The notes beneath the pieces were generated by a model, which was given only the letters and a program-made list of their open reading frames with translations, was not told where the DNA came from and did not search any database. Shown here piece by piece: positions 23,709-35,109 of a stretch of DNA of 64,000 nt (position 1 is its first letter; every line of letters begins with the position of its first letter). Origin of the DNA: Aquilaria yunnanensis (taxonomy: Eukaryota; Streptophyta; Magnoliopsida; Malvales; Thymelaeaceae); contig CM077596.1 of assembly GCA_039654915.1 (NCBI GenBank), forward strand, positions 7,626,001 through 7,690,000, read 5' to 3'. A program made the position numbers and the translations under genes.

Positions 23709-23721
23709 AAAAAAAAAAAAA
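23709..23721 (+). other. Poly(A) tail of the LINE
   Basis: A run of 13 A residues ends the LINE 3' untranslated region, as expected from target-primed reverse transcription of a polyadenylated RNA. Confidence 0.85.
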
Positions 23722-23742
23722 GCAAGGTGAATTAAAATTTTG

Positions 23743-23860
23743 ATTTTAAAATTATTATTGAGATAAATAAAAAGCTAGGAAGAGGGATGGTGATTTTAAA
23801 ATGATTATTGAAAGCTAGGAAAAGGGATGGTGATTTTAACATAATTATTGAAATTAAAAT
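23743..23860. repeat. Tandem repeat, about 2.5 units of 47-57 bp
   Basis: The segment GATTTTAAAATTATTATTGA, then AAGCTAGGAAGAGGGATGGT, occurs twice with slight change. A third GATTTTAACATAATTATTGA begins a partial unit. It starts just after the LINE poly(A). Confidence 0.8.
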
Positions 23861-25038
23861 TAAAATAAAAAATTATAATTATCAAAATTTTGATTCACTA
23901 ATCAAATCATTTCATTTTCTAAGTAGGGATGGAATTTATGGATTTCCAATTTGTAAACAACAGCTCATATGTCGTCTTTGAGCTATACTTGCACGGAAAT
24001 GAGTTCATAGCGAGTTGCTTATGAGTTCATGGGCCGATTTGACTGGGTTAAATTTGGGTTGGAACAAATTCACCGGAAAAATCCCATAAGAGCTAGGAAA
24101 TTTTTTGGTATTAAAGTTCTCGGACCTGTTTCTAATCCAGACTCAAATATTACAAATTAATCTAATCTAAACAATTAGGAAGAAAAGTCATATCACTCCT
24201 GAATTTGATTCGGTTAATGAAGGAAAAAGAAATCTAAAGAAATAAAAATAAAAAAATGAATGCCTAGAAATTAGAAAAAACCCAAAATTTGAAGAAGTAG
24301 CCTATGGGGAAATGAAATCAAATGGGTAGCCACAGCAGAGATAGAAGTAATAGAGAGTAGAAACAAGGATGGTAACTTTGACGACAGAGAAATTTGAACA
24401 CCAGATTGTCAATAACCTTCATCTGGAGCTTCTACTTGAAGGATAAGAGTTTCCACTCTGTTTGGGAATTTATGTTGTCACCTATATATCTTTTAGTTTC
24501 TTTGAAAAAAAAAAGCGTGTTTATTGGTCAACCTATTGGACATCATTGCCCAATTGATGACTAAGAATTGGGCAAGGTGGGTCAGGTCAAGTTTACAGAG
24601 TGAAGTTAAAGATGTGTCAAACAATGGCTGTAAAGACGATTTGGGGTGGCACTGGGAAGACAAAGACAAAGGCAGTCTTCAGATTGAAGACACCGGTGTT
24701 GGGGAGGGATCCACCATAACAACAATGTATGGCTATTCATGTGTCTCTCCAGGAGGAGATAAGGGTTTTGGTGTTCTAATACATGGAAAAATGAAGCTTG
24801 GGACTTAGTTAGACAAGTTGCAAAAGTTAGATTATTGATTTTGATCTTTTTCCCTCTTTTTGAATGTCCATTATTTGCCACATAAGATTTCAAGCTGTCA
24901 ACTATAGGGCTAACGTTGATAATGCTTACGAAGATATAGGACTTAAACAGAAAATCATGAAGATATAATACTTAATTAGAGAAGTTGAGAAAGTTATAGG
25001 ACTGATTTTGACATTCTCCCTTGAAAGATAGTTTAAGA
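23861..25038. other. Noncoding stretch between LINE and MULE candidate
   Basis: AT-rich sequence with two opposite overlapping frames (24524-24808 plus, 24606-24893 minus) that shadow each other. No domain is recognised in either. The segment 24790-25020 has short tandem-like phrases (GACTTA, AAGATATA) but no clear element ends. Confidence 0.3.
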
Positions 25039-26322
25039 GGGCAAAAATAACAAAAAAAACCACTAACATTTCCTGGTTGGTCCAAATCAGCCACAATGTT
25101 TGTTTTTTGCCAAATAAACCACTGATGTTTTAAAATTAGCCAAAATAAACCACTGGTGGTTAAACAAGTGAATATACTGTTAGAAATAAAGAATATTCTG
25201 TTAATGATGATTATGTGGCAAAAAGAAACTATTTTTAATTAGGTGATGTGGCAAAAATAAAAAACAAAATAATCGAACATTTTCTTCCTCACTTTCCCAA
25301 GAACCGCCGACTCTAACGCTTCTCCCTTCCCCGGTCCGATTAGCATCAAATTATCTTCAAATCCTACTTTGATTTTGCCTCGTCCTTCACTGAGAAGAAT
25401 GATCTCTTCATTTCTATATGATTTTGCCTCCTCCAACTCGATCCTCCCCATTGCCATTGCCAGCCACGACAACAATTCTGCATCCTCCTATGTCAAAACT
25501 GTCTTCCTTTTGCTCTTATTCCTTCAACAAAATCAAATTTAGTCTTAAGCCTCGCTGCCACCATTTCTGTTTCTTTCTGGCAGGAGGGTCGCCCAAAGGT
25601 GCTCCGCATCAATTTGGCTCTAATCAAACACAACGGCGGCTGCCTCATCTAGCTTTGCGCCCTTGATTACTATTTTGACGCAACTTGTCTTTTGAGCAGT
25701 GGCAACGGTGGAATCAAGCATTTGTAGTTGACTTTGGTGAAGCCCATACGATTGCAGTCCAGAAACAGAGAGATTGAATTCAAATTTAAGGTCCTACAAA
25801 CCACCTAGACCTCATCATCTTTCTTGATTGCCATCGACCGGATATTGTACTTAGAGGTCAGAAGAGAAAAGCTCATTCATCAGGACATTGTAGATGTTGG
25901 AAGGCTTGCGATGACTCCTCCTCCAACAAGCCCTTCGACTAACTGCCCATCTCCTCACACCGGCGCGACTAGCAAGCAAGCGACAGAGAAGAGAAGCTTC
26001 TCAGTTGAAAAGACGTGTAAGGATCGGTAATCAATAGGCTGGTTTTTTGGTTGCTCCGAGTGTGAAGAAAAGGTAAAAGGATCGATCGAAAAACTGAGGA
26101 GTCAAACATTCCCGGAGAAGTCGAGTCGTCAAGGATTGGGATGTTGACTTTTCTGGCCAAGTATGATGTGGTTTTCCTCTAGCCACTTATGCTTTATTTT
26201 AACAAGAGTGGGCAAATCGGTCTAGCTCGGAGATATTAGTGGTTTATTTGATCCAACAAAAGCATTAATGGGCTGATTGGGCTACATTGTAAACTTTGGT
26301 GGTCTTTTTATTATTTTTACCA
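25039..26322. mobile_element. Probable Mutator-like (Pack-MULE type) element
   Basis: The left end begins GGCAAAAATAACAAAAA. The right end, reverse-complemented, begins GGTAAAAATAATAAAAAG. The arms continue as diverged inverted repeats for about 90 bp, each carrying an ACCACYAA and AAATAAACCACT motif. The interior (about 25270-26170) is more GC-rich than its surroundings and has short unrelated ORFs, as when host gene pieces are captured. Flanking 9-mers agree only weakly, so the TSD is uncertain. No transposase is present. Confidence 0.5.
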
Positions 26323-26339
26323 TTTGATAACTGCCATCA

Positions 26340-26812
26340 AAATTGGAAAATAGCCTATTAACAGCAGCTAATTCTAAAAAACATAGGCAAATGCTTGTCA
26401 AGTTGAATATATTAACAAAGTCAAAAAACCAAATAAAGTCATTCTAAAGCCAACTTGTTAAGAAAAATGCAACTCAAGACTGAGCCCATTCCATTAACCC
26501 AACACAAGGTAAAAATACAAAAGCCTAGAAAGAAAGTAAAACAAAAACAAAATCCAAAATAAAAGACGCTCAAAAAGAAAGAAAAAAAGGTAATGACTGA
26601 GCAACTCTTTATCTCTCTCATGTAGAGTTGCAAACTCAATATTAAAAATCTCTATTGCGGACTCATGTCAAATATTCCCAAACTATTTCAAAAAAGATCC
26701 TAATATCTTACAAAACCACTGTGAAGCTAAAACAAGAAAGATTAGCCACTTCTCAACCCCTATAGACATACTATACTTGATCTTGTTTACAATAACCATA
26801 TCAGAAGATTGT
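26340..26812. repeat. Dispersed repeat R2, copy 3 (last half)
   Basis: Aligns along its length with 5067-5515 (landmarks GGCAAATGCTTGTCAA, TTCTAAAGCCAACTTGTTA, TTTCAAAAAAGATCCTAATA and TTTACAATAACCATAT). It ends where a plus-strand LINE fragment begins. Confidence 0.75.
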
Positions 26813-27948
26813 GGACCTAATCTTGACTCTTCCTACTCCTTCAAATTCCTCTAGAGATGATAAAGTCAGGTGGATTGGAGACTCAAATGGTTCATATTCT
26901 ATTAGGAACGGTTATGCTAAATACTTCACTACCAATGAAACAACTTCGCAAAATCTCAACTATAGCTCTAATAGACTTTCTCAGGACCCAAGATTTACCA
27001 AAATGGTGAAGAAACTTTGCAGGATCTATTCTCCCTCCTAAGCTTAAGATTTTCATCTATAAATGTCTCTTTAATGTGCTCCCCATAGCAGTAACGCTGG
27101 TTCATTATGGTTATAATATTATCCCTATATGTCAATGGTGTCAATCTCAGGAAGAAACTCTTCTATATTTATTTTGGGGTTGTCCAAGTTCTTTTGAAAG
27201 CTAGGGGAATTTTCACACTAGTCTTTGTAGTAGTGATCAGTCTTTTTGCATATGGTTTGCTCAACACTCTAGCATATACTAATAAATGGAATCTAGAGTG
27301 GCTCTTTTGGCTAGTTGCTATTGTTTAGGTTATTTGGCTCGAGAGAAATGAGCTAGTCTTCCAATCATGCCTATTCAATGTTAGATCTCTCTATTTGAAG
27401 AGGATTGAAATCAATAATTTTCTCCACTCATCTAAAGAGTTCAACATCCAAAATCGTATTTTCTGTCCTCTCCTCCAAATGCTAGCTGGCAGGTGTTGGT
27501 TATTTATAAAGGATCAATTCCTTCTTCCTGACCACAAATTTTCATGGTTGATGGAACATGGAGTCAAAATACAGGACAAGGGGCAACAGTGTGTTTTTTG
27601 ATAGGTACCAACAACCCACCCCCCCTAATTGTTTGTAATGGTTTGCATATTCCTGTTTGTGCTTCAACATTCGAGGTAGAGTTGAAAGGTATTCAAGGAG
27701 CTCTTCATACAACATTTAATTTTGGTGTTACGACCATAAGCATCCTTACAGAATGTTCACAAGCTCTGAAGGTCCTTCTAGAGGTAGCAGTTTCGAATGT
27801 AGGATTATTTTCCTTAGTGCAATCTATCACCACTACTATGGAGTGTTTAGATCACTGTGCCCTGGTTGTTATTCCTCGCCAGCGTGTTGTTTCAGCATAT
27901 GTTCATACTAATTTTTTCCTTTCTTTATGTTTTTATTCATGAAAAAAA
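26811..27948 (+). pseudogene. LINE 3' remnant: zf-RVT plus RNase H
   Basis: Plus-strand frames give a zf-RVT segment (DDKVRWIGDSNGSYSIRNGY, then LKIFIYKCLFNVLP, then CQWCQSQEETLLYLFWGC). A RVT_3-type RNase H follows at 27544-27942 (MVDGTWSQNTGQGA, then a Glu in FEVELKGIQGA, a TECSQALKVLL helix and VVIPRQRVVSAYV). Frame changes occur between blocks. The RNase H active-site pattern is partly altered: Asp is present in VDG, and TEC stands where TDS is usual. A short A-run near 27939 ends the copy. This LINE belongs to a subfamily with RNase H, which was not seen in the 18.8-23.7 kb LINE. Confidence 0.82.
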
Positions 27949-28064
27949 GTCTCAAATTAGTGTCAATAAATATTTATTCTTTAAAAATCTTTATCAAACA
28001 AGTCAACAAAACTTGAAGGAATCCCACTCCGGTGACAATTAAGCATATTGTCACAACAATAACT

Positions 28065-28556
28065 GTGAGAACCGGAACAAACTAGTCAATTCAACTGGTT
28101 TAGGCACAAATAAGTTGTACTACCAGCCTAGTTATAAGCTAATTTGGTGTTTAGTAAAAAACCAAAAAAAAAATCTCAAGGTTAAATAGATATAAACTAG
28201 TTTTATTTTCACCCCCTACATGATTTAATTTAGAAGTACAATTTAAACATAAAAAATACTAAGAAATTTTATTGCATAAGTATTACATCATGTATCTAAA
28301 TATAGAGACAAATAAATAAAAAAATCTCAATAATTTTGATTACCAAACAAAAGATACATGTCAAGAGTCTATTGCATGTCTTTTTTAAGATAGAAGAATT
28401 AGAGAAACGGTCAAACTGGTTGGGCAAGGTGCAACTCAAATCAAAGAATTAGCTAGTTCTCATCCCAGTTCAGTTCTAACAACACTATTCATGACATATA
28501 GAAAGATATAATTTGCCAATTGTTTTCTTGTGGTCTCAAGACAACTCATTGAAATC
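28065..28556. repeat. Dispersed repeat R1, copy 2
   Basis: Aligns with 2140-2640 in the same orientation. Homology ends at ACAACTCATTGAAA, exactly before the TATA box and exon of copy 1. It joins antisense LINE zf-RVT sequence at 28557 through a shared TGAAAT. Confidence 0.75.
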
Positions 28557-28645
28557 CCTAGGCTTTTAATCTGTCAATAGTTTTTCAAACTACCATTCAA
28601 CATTAACCAAGACATAACTCTATGTTTAGCCAACGGCTTTCCCAA
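28557..28645 (-). pseudogene. Antisense LINE zf-RVT fragment, left part
   Basis: Aligns with 10270-10345 and reads on the minus strand as a KHRVMSWLMLNGSLK-like piece. It continues at 30757 beyond the hAT MITE and solo LTR. Confidence 0.6.
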
Positions 28646-28653
28646 CAAAGGAA

Positions 28654-29069
28654 TAAGGATGTCAAAAAATACCCTACCTACCCCTACCCTCCCCAAACCC
28701 AAACTTGACCTTACCCTCAAAGCTATGAGGAGGGTATGGGTTTAACTTATCCTACGCGACCTTACCTGCACCCATCTTAAATTAGTATATTTATAAACAA
28801 AAAATGAAATTATAATTTAACATAAATTATCTTATATTACTTTAACTTCTAATTTTTTAAGTATTAATTAATTGTGAATATACACATTCTTTTAAAAATA
28901 TATGTAAATAAATAAAAAGGAAGTTTAAAAAATCAAACAAATGTATTAAAATGGGTTGGTGGGTAGTACCCACCTACTCGTGGGATGAATACTACCCGAA
29001 CCCGATCACTTGAGAGAAGGGTTTGGGATTAGCTCTACTTGGCCCAAACCCGAACCATTGACATCCCTA
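28654..29069. mobile_element. hAT-type MITE, 416 bp
   Basis: The ends are TAAGGATGTCA and TGACATCCCTA, terminal inverted repeats of a very common plant hAT family. CAAAGGAA (28646-28653) and CAGAGGAA (29070-29077) form an 8-bp TSD with one mismatch. The interior carries C/T-rich ACCCTACC and ACCCGAACCCG motifs near the ends and an AT-rich centre. No transposase is encoded. Confidence 0.85.
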
Positions 29070-29077
29070 CAGAGGAA

Positions 29078-30756
29078 TGATGAGTTTACAGTTGTCCTAT
29101 TTATTTCTCTCATATTTAGGTTGTTTTAATGTGTTTTGAATCTTAAATATTTATGTTGAGTATGTTTTAAAGCTTAGAGCATATTTGGACACAATTAAGT
29201 AAAAGTGGATTTAATTTGCAACTTTACAAGTTTTAATGGTTGTGTTCTTTCAGGAATTTGACAAATTGATGATGTTCCAGTAGAAAAATCATATCTTGGG
29301 CTACAGAGATTGAAATGGAGTCATTTTTTTATTCATTAAAAGGCTAACATTAAGAGCTACAAGTCATATAATACCTTGAGAACCAGTTTGCATGTTAAGG
29401 GGCACAAATTTAGTTTCACAGTTACGACTTGCATGCCATTGCTGATTTAGAAGCTGTTGCGGTATTTTGGGAATAGCTTTGGCTATAGATCTCCATTTTT
29501 TGCAATTCATGTGCCATTTTGAAGTTAAGAAAGAGCTCTACAACTTTCATTTTTGGAGTTTTGTGAGATAATGACTGCATCAAGGTCAAATTTTAGCTCA
29601 AAGTTGGTGCTGATGCTCTGGAACATTTCTTGCCTGACAACTCTAAAACCAATTTTGACATGGATTAATTTCAAAGGCTTCCAAACCAGGTGGGCGAAAA
29701 TTCCAACTTAAAGACAACATTCCCTGGCCATATTATGGCATTCTAGTTATTTTTAATCTTTTATATTTATGTGAGGTTATTTTAGAACACTATGAACAGT
29801 TTGAGGAGTTTACATTGTTTTTCTCCTATAAGTTAGATCTTTATTTATATATTAAAAGAGGTGCAACAAACCTGTGGCACTTCTTGGCTATGCTCACCCT
29901 TCTTTTTGTCCATCTATTCTTTTTCTCTTTTCCTTCTCTTTGTTTTCCATGGCAATGTCTAGCTAATCTTTTTATTCTTAGTTAAAGGAGACTAAAATCT
30001 CGTATTCTTCAGCACTGTGAGATCAAAGTTATTTTTATTCAGTCAATTAATACTTTGAGTATTTGGTGTTCTTCTATGATTAATTTCATAATTGTTTAGT
30101 TTATATACTTGGAGACCTACTAGTTGTTATTCGAATTTAATCTATTGCTTGGTTAGAAATCAAATCCATAATTATTTGATCTTTCTAATCTATGAAGCAA
30201 CTAAGGTTTATTGATTTGCTATGTCAAAAGTCATAAATCTTAGGGAGAACATTCATCTAAATTAAATGCAACCGCTTGTGCTTGTGTTGCTTAGCTTCAT
30301 CGTTCTCTCTAATTTTTAGTGCAATTTTAAAATTAAACTAAAGTGATTGTCTTAGATTATTTAGCAATTAAAGTTAATTAGATCGCTTGTTTTCTGATTA
30401 ACTATGACTAAGGATGGGTAGAAATATAGCTCTAATGATAAATATTCAAAGTCTTAATTGATCTATCTATACATCCATTATTAGTTGTTCACTGATGTCA
30501 AGGTTTGTATTCTTGATTGTTTCATTTATTTCTTACTTGATAAGTGTCTTAATTTTTGTTCTCTAATTAGTTTTTAATTTTATTTCTAAGTGCAAACAAT
30601 CTCTCCCAATCTTTTATTTTAGTTTTTTGTCAGGAAGCTTTCAGTTAAAATTTTCTCTTGTGATTTGATCTAGTTTTCACCGATTTAAAACAAAATTATT
30701 TGTTCCAAGTTGTTAATGAGACCGAAATTATTTTTTGTGGTTTTGATGACCGTCCA
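29078..30756 (+). mobile_element. Probable solo LTR, about 1.68 kb
   Basis: Homology to the antisense LINE (copy near 10340-10380) is interrupted between about 28645 and 30757. After subtracting the hAT MITE the extra piece begins TGATGAG and ends GTCCA, consistent with TG...CA LTR termini. The candidate 5-bp TSD is AGGAA/AGGTA (one mismatch). The content is AT-rich and non-coding. Phrases such as ATCTCTCCCAATC and TTTTTTGTCAGGAAGC recall Athila-like gypsy LTRs, but that assignment is from memory of style only. Confidence 0.5.
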
Positions 30757-31140
30757 AGGTAAGACCACCAGCATATGCCCTATCTTCTTCTAATACAATC
30801 ATAGAAACCTTCATAGTACTAGTGACATCATATCTCAAGTAATTACACACAATAGACAAAAATAGATACTGCCTCATTACAAAGATTTAATATATTCTGC
30901 CACATCCATGCATCTGCATTAGATTTCTTGACTGTGCATATAGTAGAGCCTTTTGAGTGATATATATACACTCATTAAATCCACAGAGTCTTTTTGGCTT
31001 CTGCGTTGCCAAATAAATTTAGAATAAGAGTCTAACGAATACCTTCAATTGCATAAAACCAAAACCACCTTCTTTTTTTGGTAATGTCACCATCTTCAAA
31101 CTTATAGGTGCCTCACCACTCTCATTCAAACTAGATTATA
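30757..31140 (-). pseudogene. Antisense LINE RT thumb/zf-RVT junction
   Basis: The minus strand reads LNESGEAPISLKMVTLPKKEGG, then FGFMQLKVFVRLL. This matches the conserved PK.EGGLG segment after RT in plant LINEs. It is followed by an AWMWQNIL-like piece and then the zf-RVT lead-in. Stops interrupt it. It is the continuation of 28557-28645. Confidence 0.7.
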
Positions 31141-31592
31141 AGAATGATTTGCATAGAGTGCTAGTAGTAACATGTTTCATGGTCTGTCCATAGACCACAA
31201 GCTATTGTTGATGGAAGTTAGATGTGACATAGCGTCAGCATCAAAGGAAATGGTAAAAAGGCTAAATTCCACCATCTACCCCCAAGTTATACCCATTGTT
31301 GCAAATCTATACTTGAACTTATGAATGTAACAAGACAACAATAAAGTTTCTAATGCAAATCTTAACATTCACTTGCCTTTCTATGTTTGTTTTGGATGGG
31401 AAAAATTTCAAGCCTTAATCTAATCTTCAACAAAAAAAAAAAGAATGGAGACAAGACATCATGAATCTTCTCTTAGTCAATCTTCTTAGCTGTTTCCTAA
31501 CTCTATTATGACCCTTTTTGGGAAGGAATAAGACTTAATAAAATTCCCTTACATGCTGCCCCATATTTCTCCTTGAGTATTTTCTTCTAAAG
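31141..31592. repeat. Dispersed repeat X, copy 2, left part
   Basis: Aligns with 17500-17960. It is interrupted at 31593 by a CACTA-like insertion and resumes at about 32390. Confidence 0.65.
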
Positions 31593-32300
31593 CATTACTA
31601 AAAATAGGGCACTTAATGACGGACTTTAGCGTGGCTGGCCACCGTTACAAAATGGTGTTTAGCGACAGCCAGTTGTTGCAAATTGAATTGTCGCTAAATG
31701 ACTCCCTACTAACTTTGTTAGCGACAACTACTGTCAAAACATAGTTGTCAACCATTGTAAGAGTTACAATCACTAGAATTCCAGCACTGGTATGGTGCCG
31801 ACCCGTTAGCAATGGGCAAGCCATTGCTAATATCACTGTCCTAAATACTAGCTACAGGCTAACCATCACTAATAATTGTAAAAAAAAATAAGGGAGGATA
31901 TAGAAGAATAAAGGCTTTGAGACGTGAAATAATTTCACTTTTCTATAGACAATTATTCCCTTACTATACGTATCAGTAATATGCCTCTAGGGTACAAAAA
32001 ATCTCGATGAAAAATCTCTTTCAAATTTGTGAAATGTTGCATTTATATAGAAAATGGAAAAACAAAACTCTTCCCTTAATGTACACAACAATTCATGAAT
32101 ATGTATATGTTGGAATAGACACAATTATTCATGAAGAAATGTGCCCCTCACAAATGACAAAATTATTAGAAGAGTTAAAACTCTATGAATTTTAATTAGT
32201 TATGAAATTAATTAAAATCAAATAATCAAAACATATTTTCCATTTATGTAGAATATACAAACTACACATGAAAACTTAAAAATGTTCCAACAATATTAGT
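31593..32300. mobile_element. CACTA-like non-autonomous insertion
   Basis: Extra relative to the repeat X copy at 17440-18050. The left end is CATTACTAAAAATAGGGCAC, close to the CACTACTAAAAA ends of plant CACTA elements. Many short subterminal repeats follow (TTAGCGACA and TGTCGCTAA forms, both orientations). The right end near ATTAGTAAC is less clear, and about 90 bp beyond it is not explained. No transposase is present. Confidence 0.5.
31806..31830. repeat. Perfect hairpin in the CACTA-like insertion
   Basis: TTAGCAATGG, a five-base loop, then CCATTGCTAA. The arms are perfect over 10 bp and look like paired subterminal repeats. Confidence 0.85.
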
Positions 32301-32389
32301 AACGGTTAGGCTGTCCACAATGGTAGCAGTGAAAGACATACTCATTCTTCAAAAACTGGAACCACCATTTTGCATGCAACAGTGAATTT

Positions 32390-32470
32390 ATATCCCTCAA
32401 ACATCCAAAACACCCTAAAAATAATTAATGGGATGTGACCAATTAATTATTCAATTATTTTTGTAAAAGA
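32390..32470. repeat. Dispersed repeat X, copy 2, right part
   Basis: Aligns with 17985-18060 (AAATATCCAAAAYACC then AATTAATRRGATGTG). It completes the copy interrupted at 31593. Confidence 0.6.
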
Positions 32471-32559
32471 AAAAGCATGTGCTTTAGTTGATCGAATTAA
32501 TAACATGTTAATTTGCATGAGGGAATGCATATTGTCTGCTGATATCTATCAAAGTCAAA

Positions 32560-32850
32560 ACCTTTAGTTTTTGTATTCTATTACGATACTAAAGGCTGAG
32601 CAAAAACAAGACCTTAAATCGCTTCAAAATTTGTGAAGTGTGAATCAACCATGTAAAAGTTGCTAACTGTGCAAGTAGAATATTAGCTAGGCGTATATAA
32701 AACACATGTTACAAAAATAAATGCACAAACCTGTGTAACCATTTTTTATAGATCATTAAGGTTCAAGTAGATCTTACCATCAATTTTGCATTCGGTGACA
32801 AATTGTCATAGTTTCTGGACTCACTTTTGTACAACAAGTTAATTTATGGT
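32560..32850. repeat. Dispersed repeat R2, copy 4 (first part only)
   Basis: Aligns with 13500-13820 (ATTTGTGAAGTKTGAATC, ATAAATGCACAAACCTGTGT). It ends at about 32850. Confidence 0.6.
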
Positions 32851-33000
32851 TAATACTTTTTTATATTCAGTCACACACGACAAATAGGATTTAGCTAAAC
32901 TTTAGTATATTGATATCCGTACATTTAGCATTTCTTTTGCATTAAACACATTTTTGTTTTTTCAATAGAATAAACAAAAAAAAAAGAGAAAAACAAAAGA

Positions 33001-33104
33001 ATTGGGTTTGAGCTAGGCCCTTTAACGAACAGGGAGTGAGGGATGCTGGTGTAAAGAGGACCGGCCGAGCCCAAATTCATTGGGTTTGAGCTAGGCCCTT
33101 TAAC
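33001..33104. repeat. Perfect 26-bp direct repeat around a 52-bp spacer
   Basis: 33001-33026 and 33079-33104 are identical (beginning ATTGGGTTTGAGCTAGGCC, ending TTTAAC). The identity in otherwise decayed sequence suggests a recent local duplication. Confidence 0.9.
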
Positions 33105-34830
33105 TTATTAGTATTACATAGGCATGTACTCAAATTGCTCAACCTGAATTTTGAGGCTTTAGCTCAGTTCAAAGAGGGCACTAGTTTGACCCGAAAGCCC
33201 GATAGGCTCAATAACATCAATGCTAAATATAACTTTTCAAACCTTTGAGAGTTATATGTAAGTATAACATAATTTCATGGGGTAAATTATAATTGGAAAA
33301 AAGGGACAATTTTATTATTAAAGTATGAAGAGTAATTTTGTCTTAAAACATTTTTTTGGTAAATTTGTTATAGACGTTTCTTCAATAGGCATATTTGTCA
33401 CTACTATTAATTACATGCTAAGACATGCTGAAAGAGTAATGATGTGGCTCTATTTTGTTGACATGAAATTGACGTGGAGGCACAAGTAGAAAGTATATTG
33501 TCCTTTGGGAAAAAGAAAATCTATAGTTAGCTACTCAAATTATATTTGTTCTCTTTTTCACCCTACTATTTCATCTCCAACACCAACACTAGTAAAAAAA
33601 AGGCTATTTTCCAATGACCTTTTCCAATGGCCTCATGTTGAAAAATTGAATTTTCTAATATCAAGCCATTGGAAACTAGCGCACTGAAAAAGCAAGAGTT
33701 GAAATTTTTTTTTCTAATAGCAGTTGGAATACAAGCCTCTAAAAATTCCCAATGGCCAAACCATATAAGATTTTTACTAACGATTGAGCAGCTTTCCAAT
33801 GGCCAGGCTATTGGAAAATATCAACTTCTTTAGCCATTGGAATGCTTAAGCTAATAGATAGAAATTTCCAATGGTCAATAGAAAATGTTTTTAAAAAAAT
33901 ATAAATTTTTTTTTTAAAACCCAATGCACTCTACATTTTTACAATGATATCTTCATTTTTACAAATATGTATATGATTTTTATCTAGATGTTTTATATAT
34001 TATTTACACTGATACGACTTTTTATATTTTGGCACTTGATCATATAAAAATATTTTATATTTTATATTTAATGATATAAAATATTTACTAAAATTATATT
34101 TTATATTATTACAAAAATTCGGAACAAAAAAAAGTCTATAATCGAAAATATAATACAAAAAATACAATCCAACAATTTGAAATCATAATCCAAATCACAA
34201 AAGAATCAAAATCTGAAATCCAAGAATTGAAAGTCACAAAAAATTAGACACAAAATCACAAAAATCAAATCTAATTCAAAAATCAAAAATCCAAAATCAG
34301 ATCTGATTTGAATATCCAAAATCCAGAATCAAATCTAATTACAAAATCCAAAAACACATCTAGATACTTAAATTCAAAATCACAAGAATCACCTAATCAG
34401 ACGGTGGCTACTTCGTCTGTCAAACAAGAACAACAACGACTTCATCACTTAAACCATCGAGCGAGGAGGGCGATGAGTGTGAGGACGATGGACAAAGCTG
34501 AGGAGGCCAAGGAGGCAATGGGTGAATGGGAGGCTGGTGAGGAGAACGGCAGAAGAACGATGAGGAGAAAGCAGGAGAACAGCAAAGCTGTAGAAGGAGA
34601 AGAAATGAAAAGACAAGACAGATGAGAGATGAGAAGACAGCTATGAGATGGAGAAGAGGGCTGCAGACTACATTAAGAGGGAGAAAATATATGGTAAAGA
34701 TAAGTTAGGGTAAGGTTGGATTTGGGTTTTTAATATGGGTTGGCGTAATGGGATTTTCATATGTATATGGCATATATGTGTATGATATATAAAAATATTA
34801 TATATATAAATATCTACGTATACGATATTA

Positions 34831-35060
34831 CTCCCTCCGTCCCATAAATTTTGATACATTTGACTTTTTATTGTATTTTGACTCAATTTTATTCATATTA
34901 TTGTTTGTTAAAAAAATCAGAAAAAATATATTTAGAAACTACATATCTTGAATTATCATTCATATACAAAGATTTTGTATTTATATATTAAAATGTTGAA
35001 AATAAAAAATCATAGATTAATTGCCAAAAACAAATGGAGCAAAACTTTTGGGACGGAGGG

Positions 35061-35062
<2 letters not shown>
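34831..35062. mobile_element. Stowaway MITE (Tc1/mariner), 232 bp
   Basis: Ends are CTCCCTCCGTCCC and, inverted, GGGACGGAGGGAG, flanked by the TA target duplication (34829-34830 and 35063-35064). The AT-rich interior has no ORF. It is nested inside the CACTA element. Confidence 0.97.

Positions 35063-35107
<45 letters not shown>
35063..35107. repeat. (TTA)n microsatellite
   Basis: About 14 TTA units start at the right target duplication of the Stowaway MITE. Confidence 0.9.

Positions 35108-35109
<2 letters not shown>

Larger units (their letters stand above)
18790..23721 (+). mobile_element. L1-type LINE retrotransposon, near full length, decayed
   Basis: It has a 5' leader, an ORF1 with DUF4283-like and zinc-knuckle remnants, an AP endonuclease region, a reverse transcriptase with the FADD active-site motif, a zf-RVT region and a terminal poly(A) at 23709-23721. 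All are on the plus strand in the order expected for plant L1-type LINEs, over about 4.9 kb. Frames are interrupted by many stops and some frameshifts. The 5' end is approximate, and no convincing TSD was confirmed. Confidence 0.9.

Noticed and set aside
24524..24893. Overlapping ORFs of 94 and 95 codons on opposite strands
   Set aside because: They shadow each other, neither shows a known domain and no promoter was seen.
34308..34625. 105-codon ORF in the CACTA element
   Set aside because: Lys/Glu/Arg low-complexity frame with no recognised domain. Kept only as possible captured cargo, not called as a gene.
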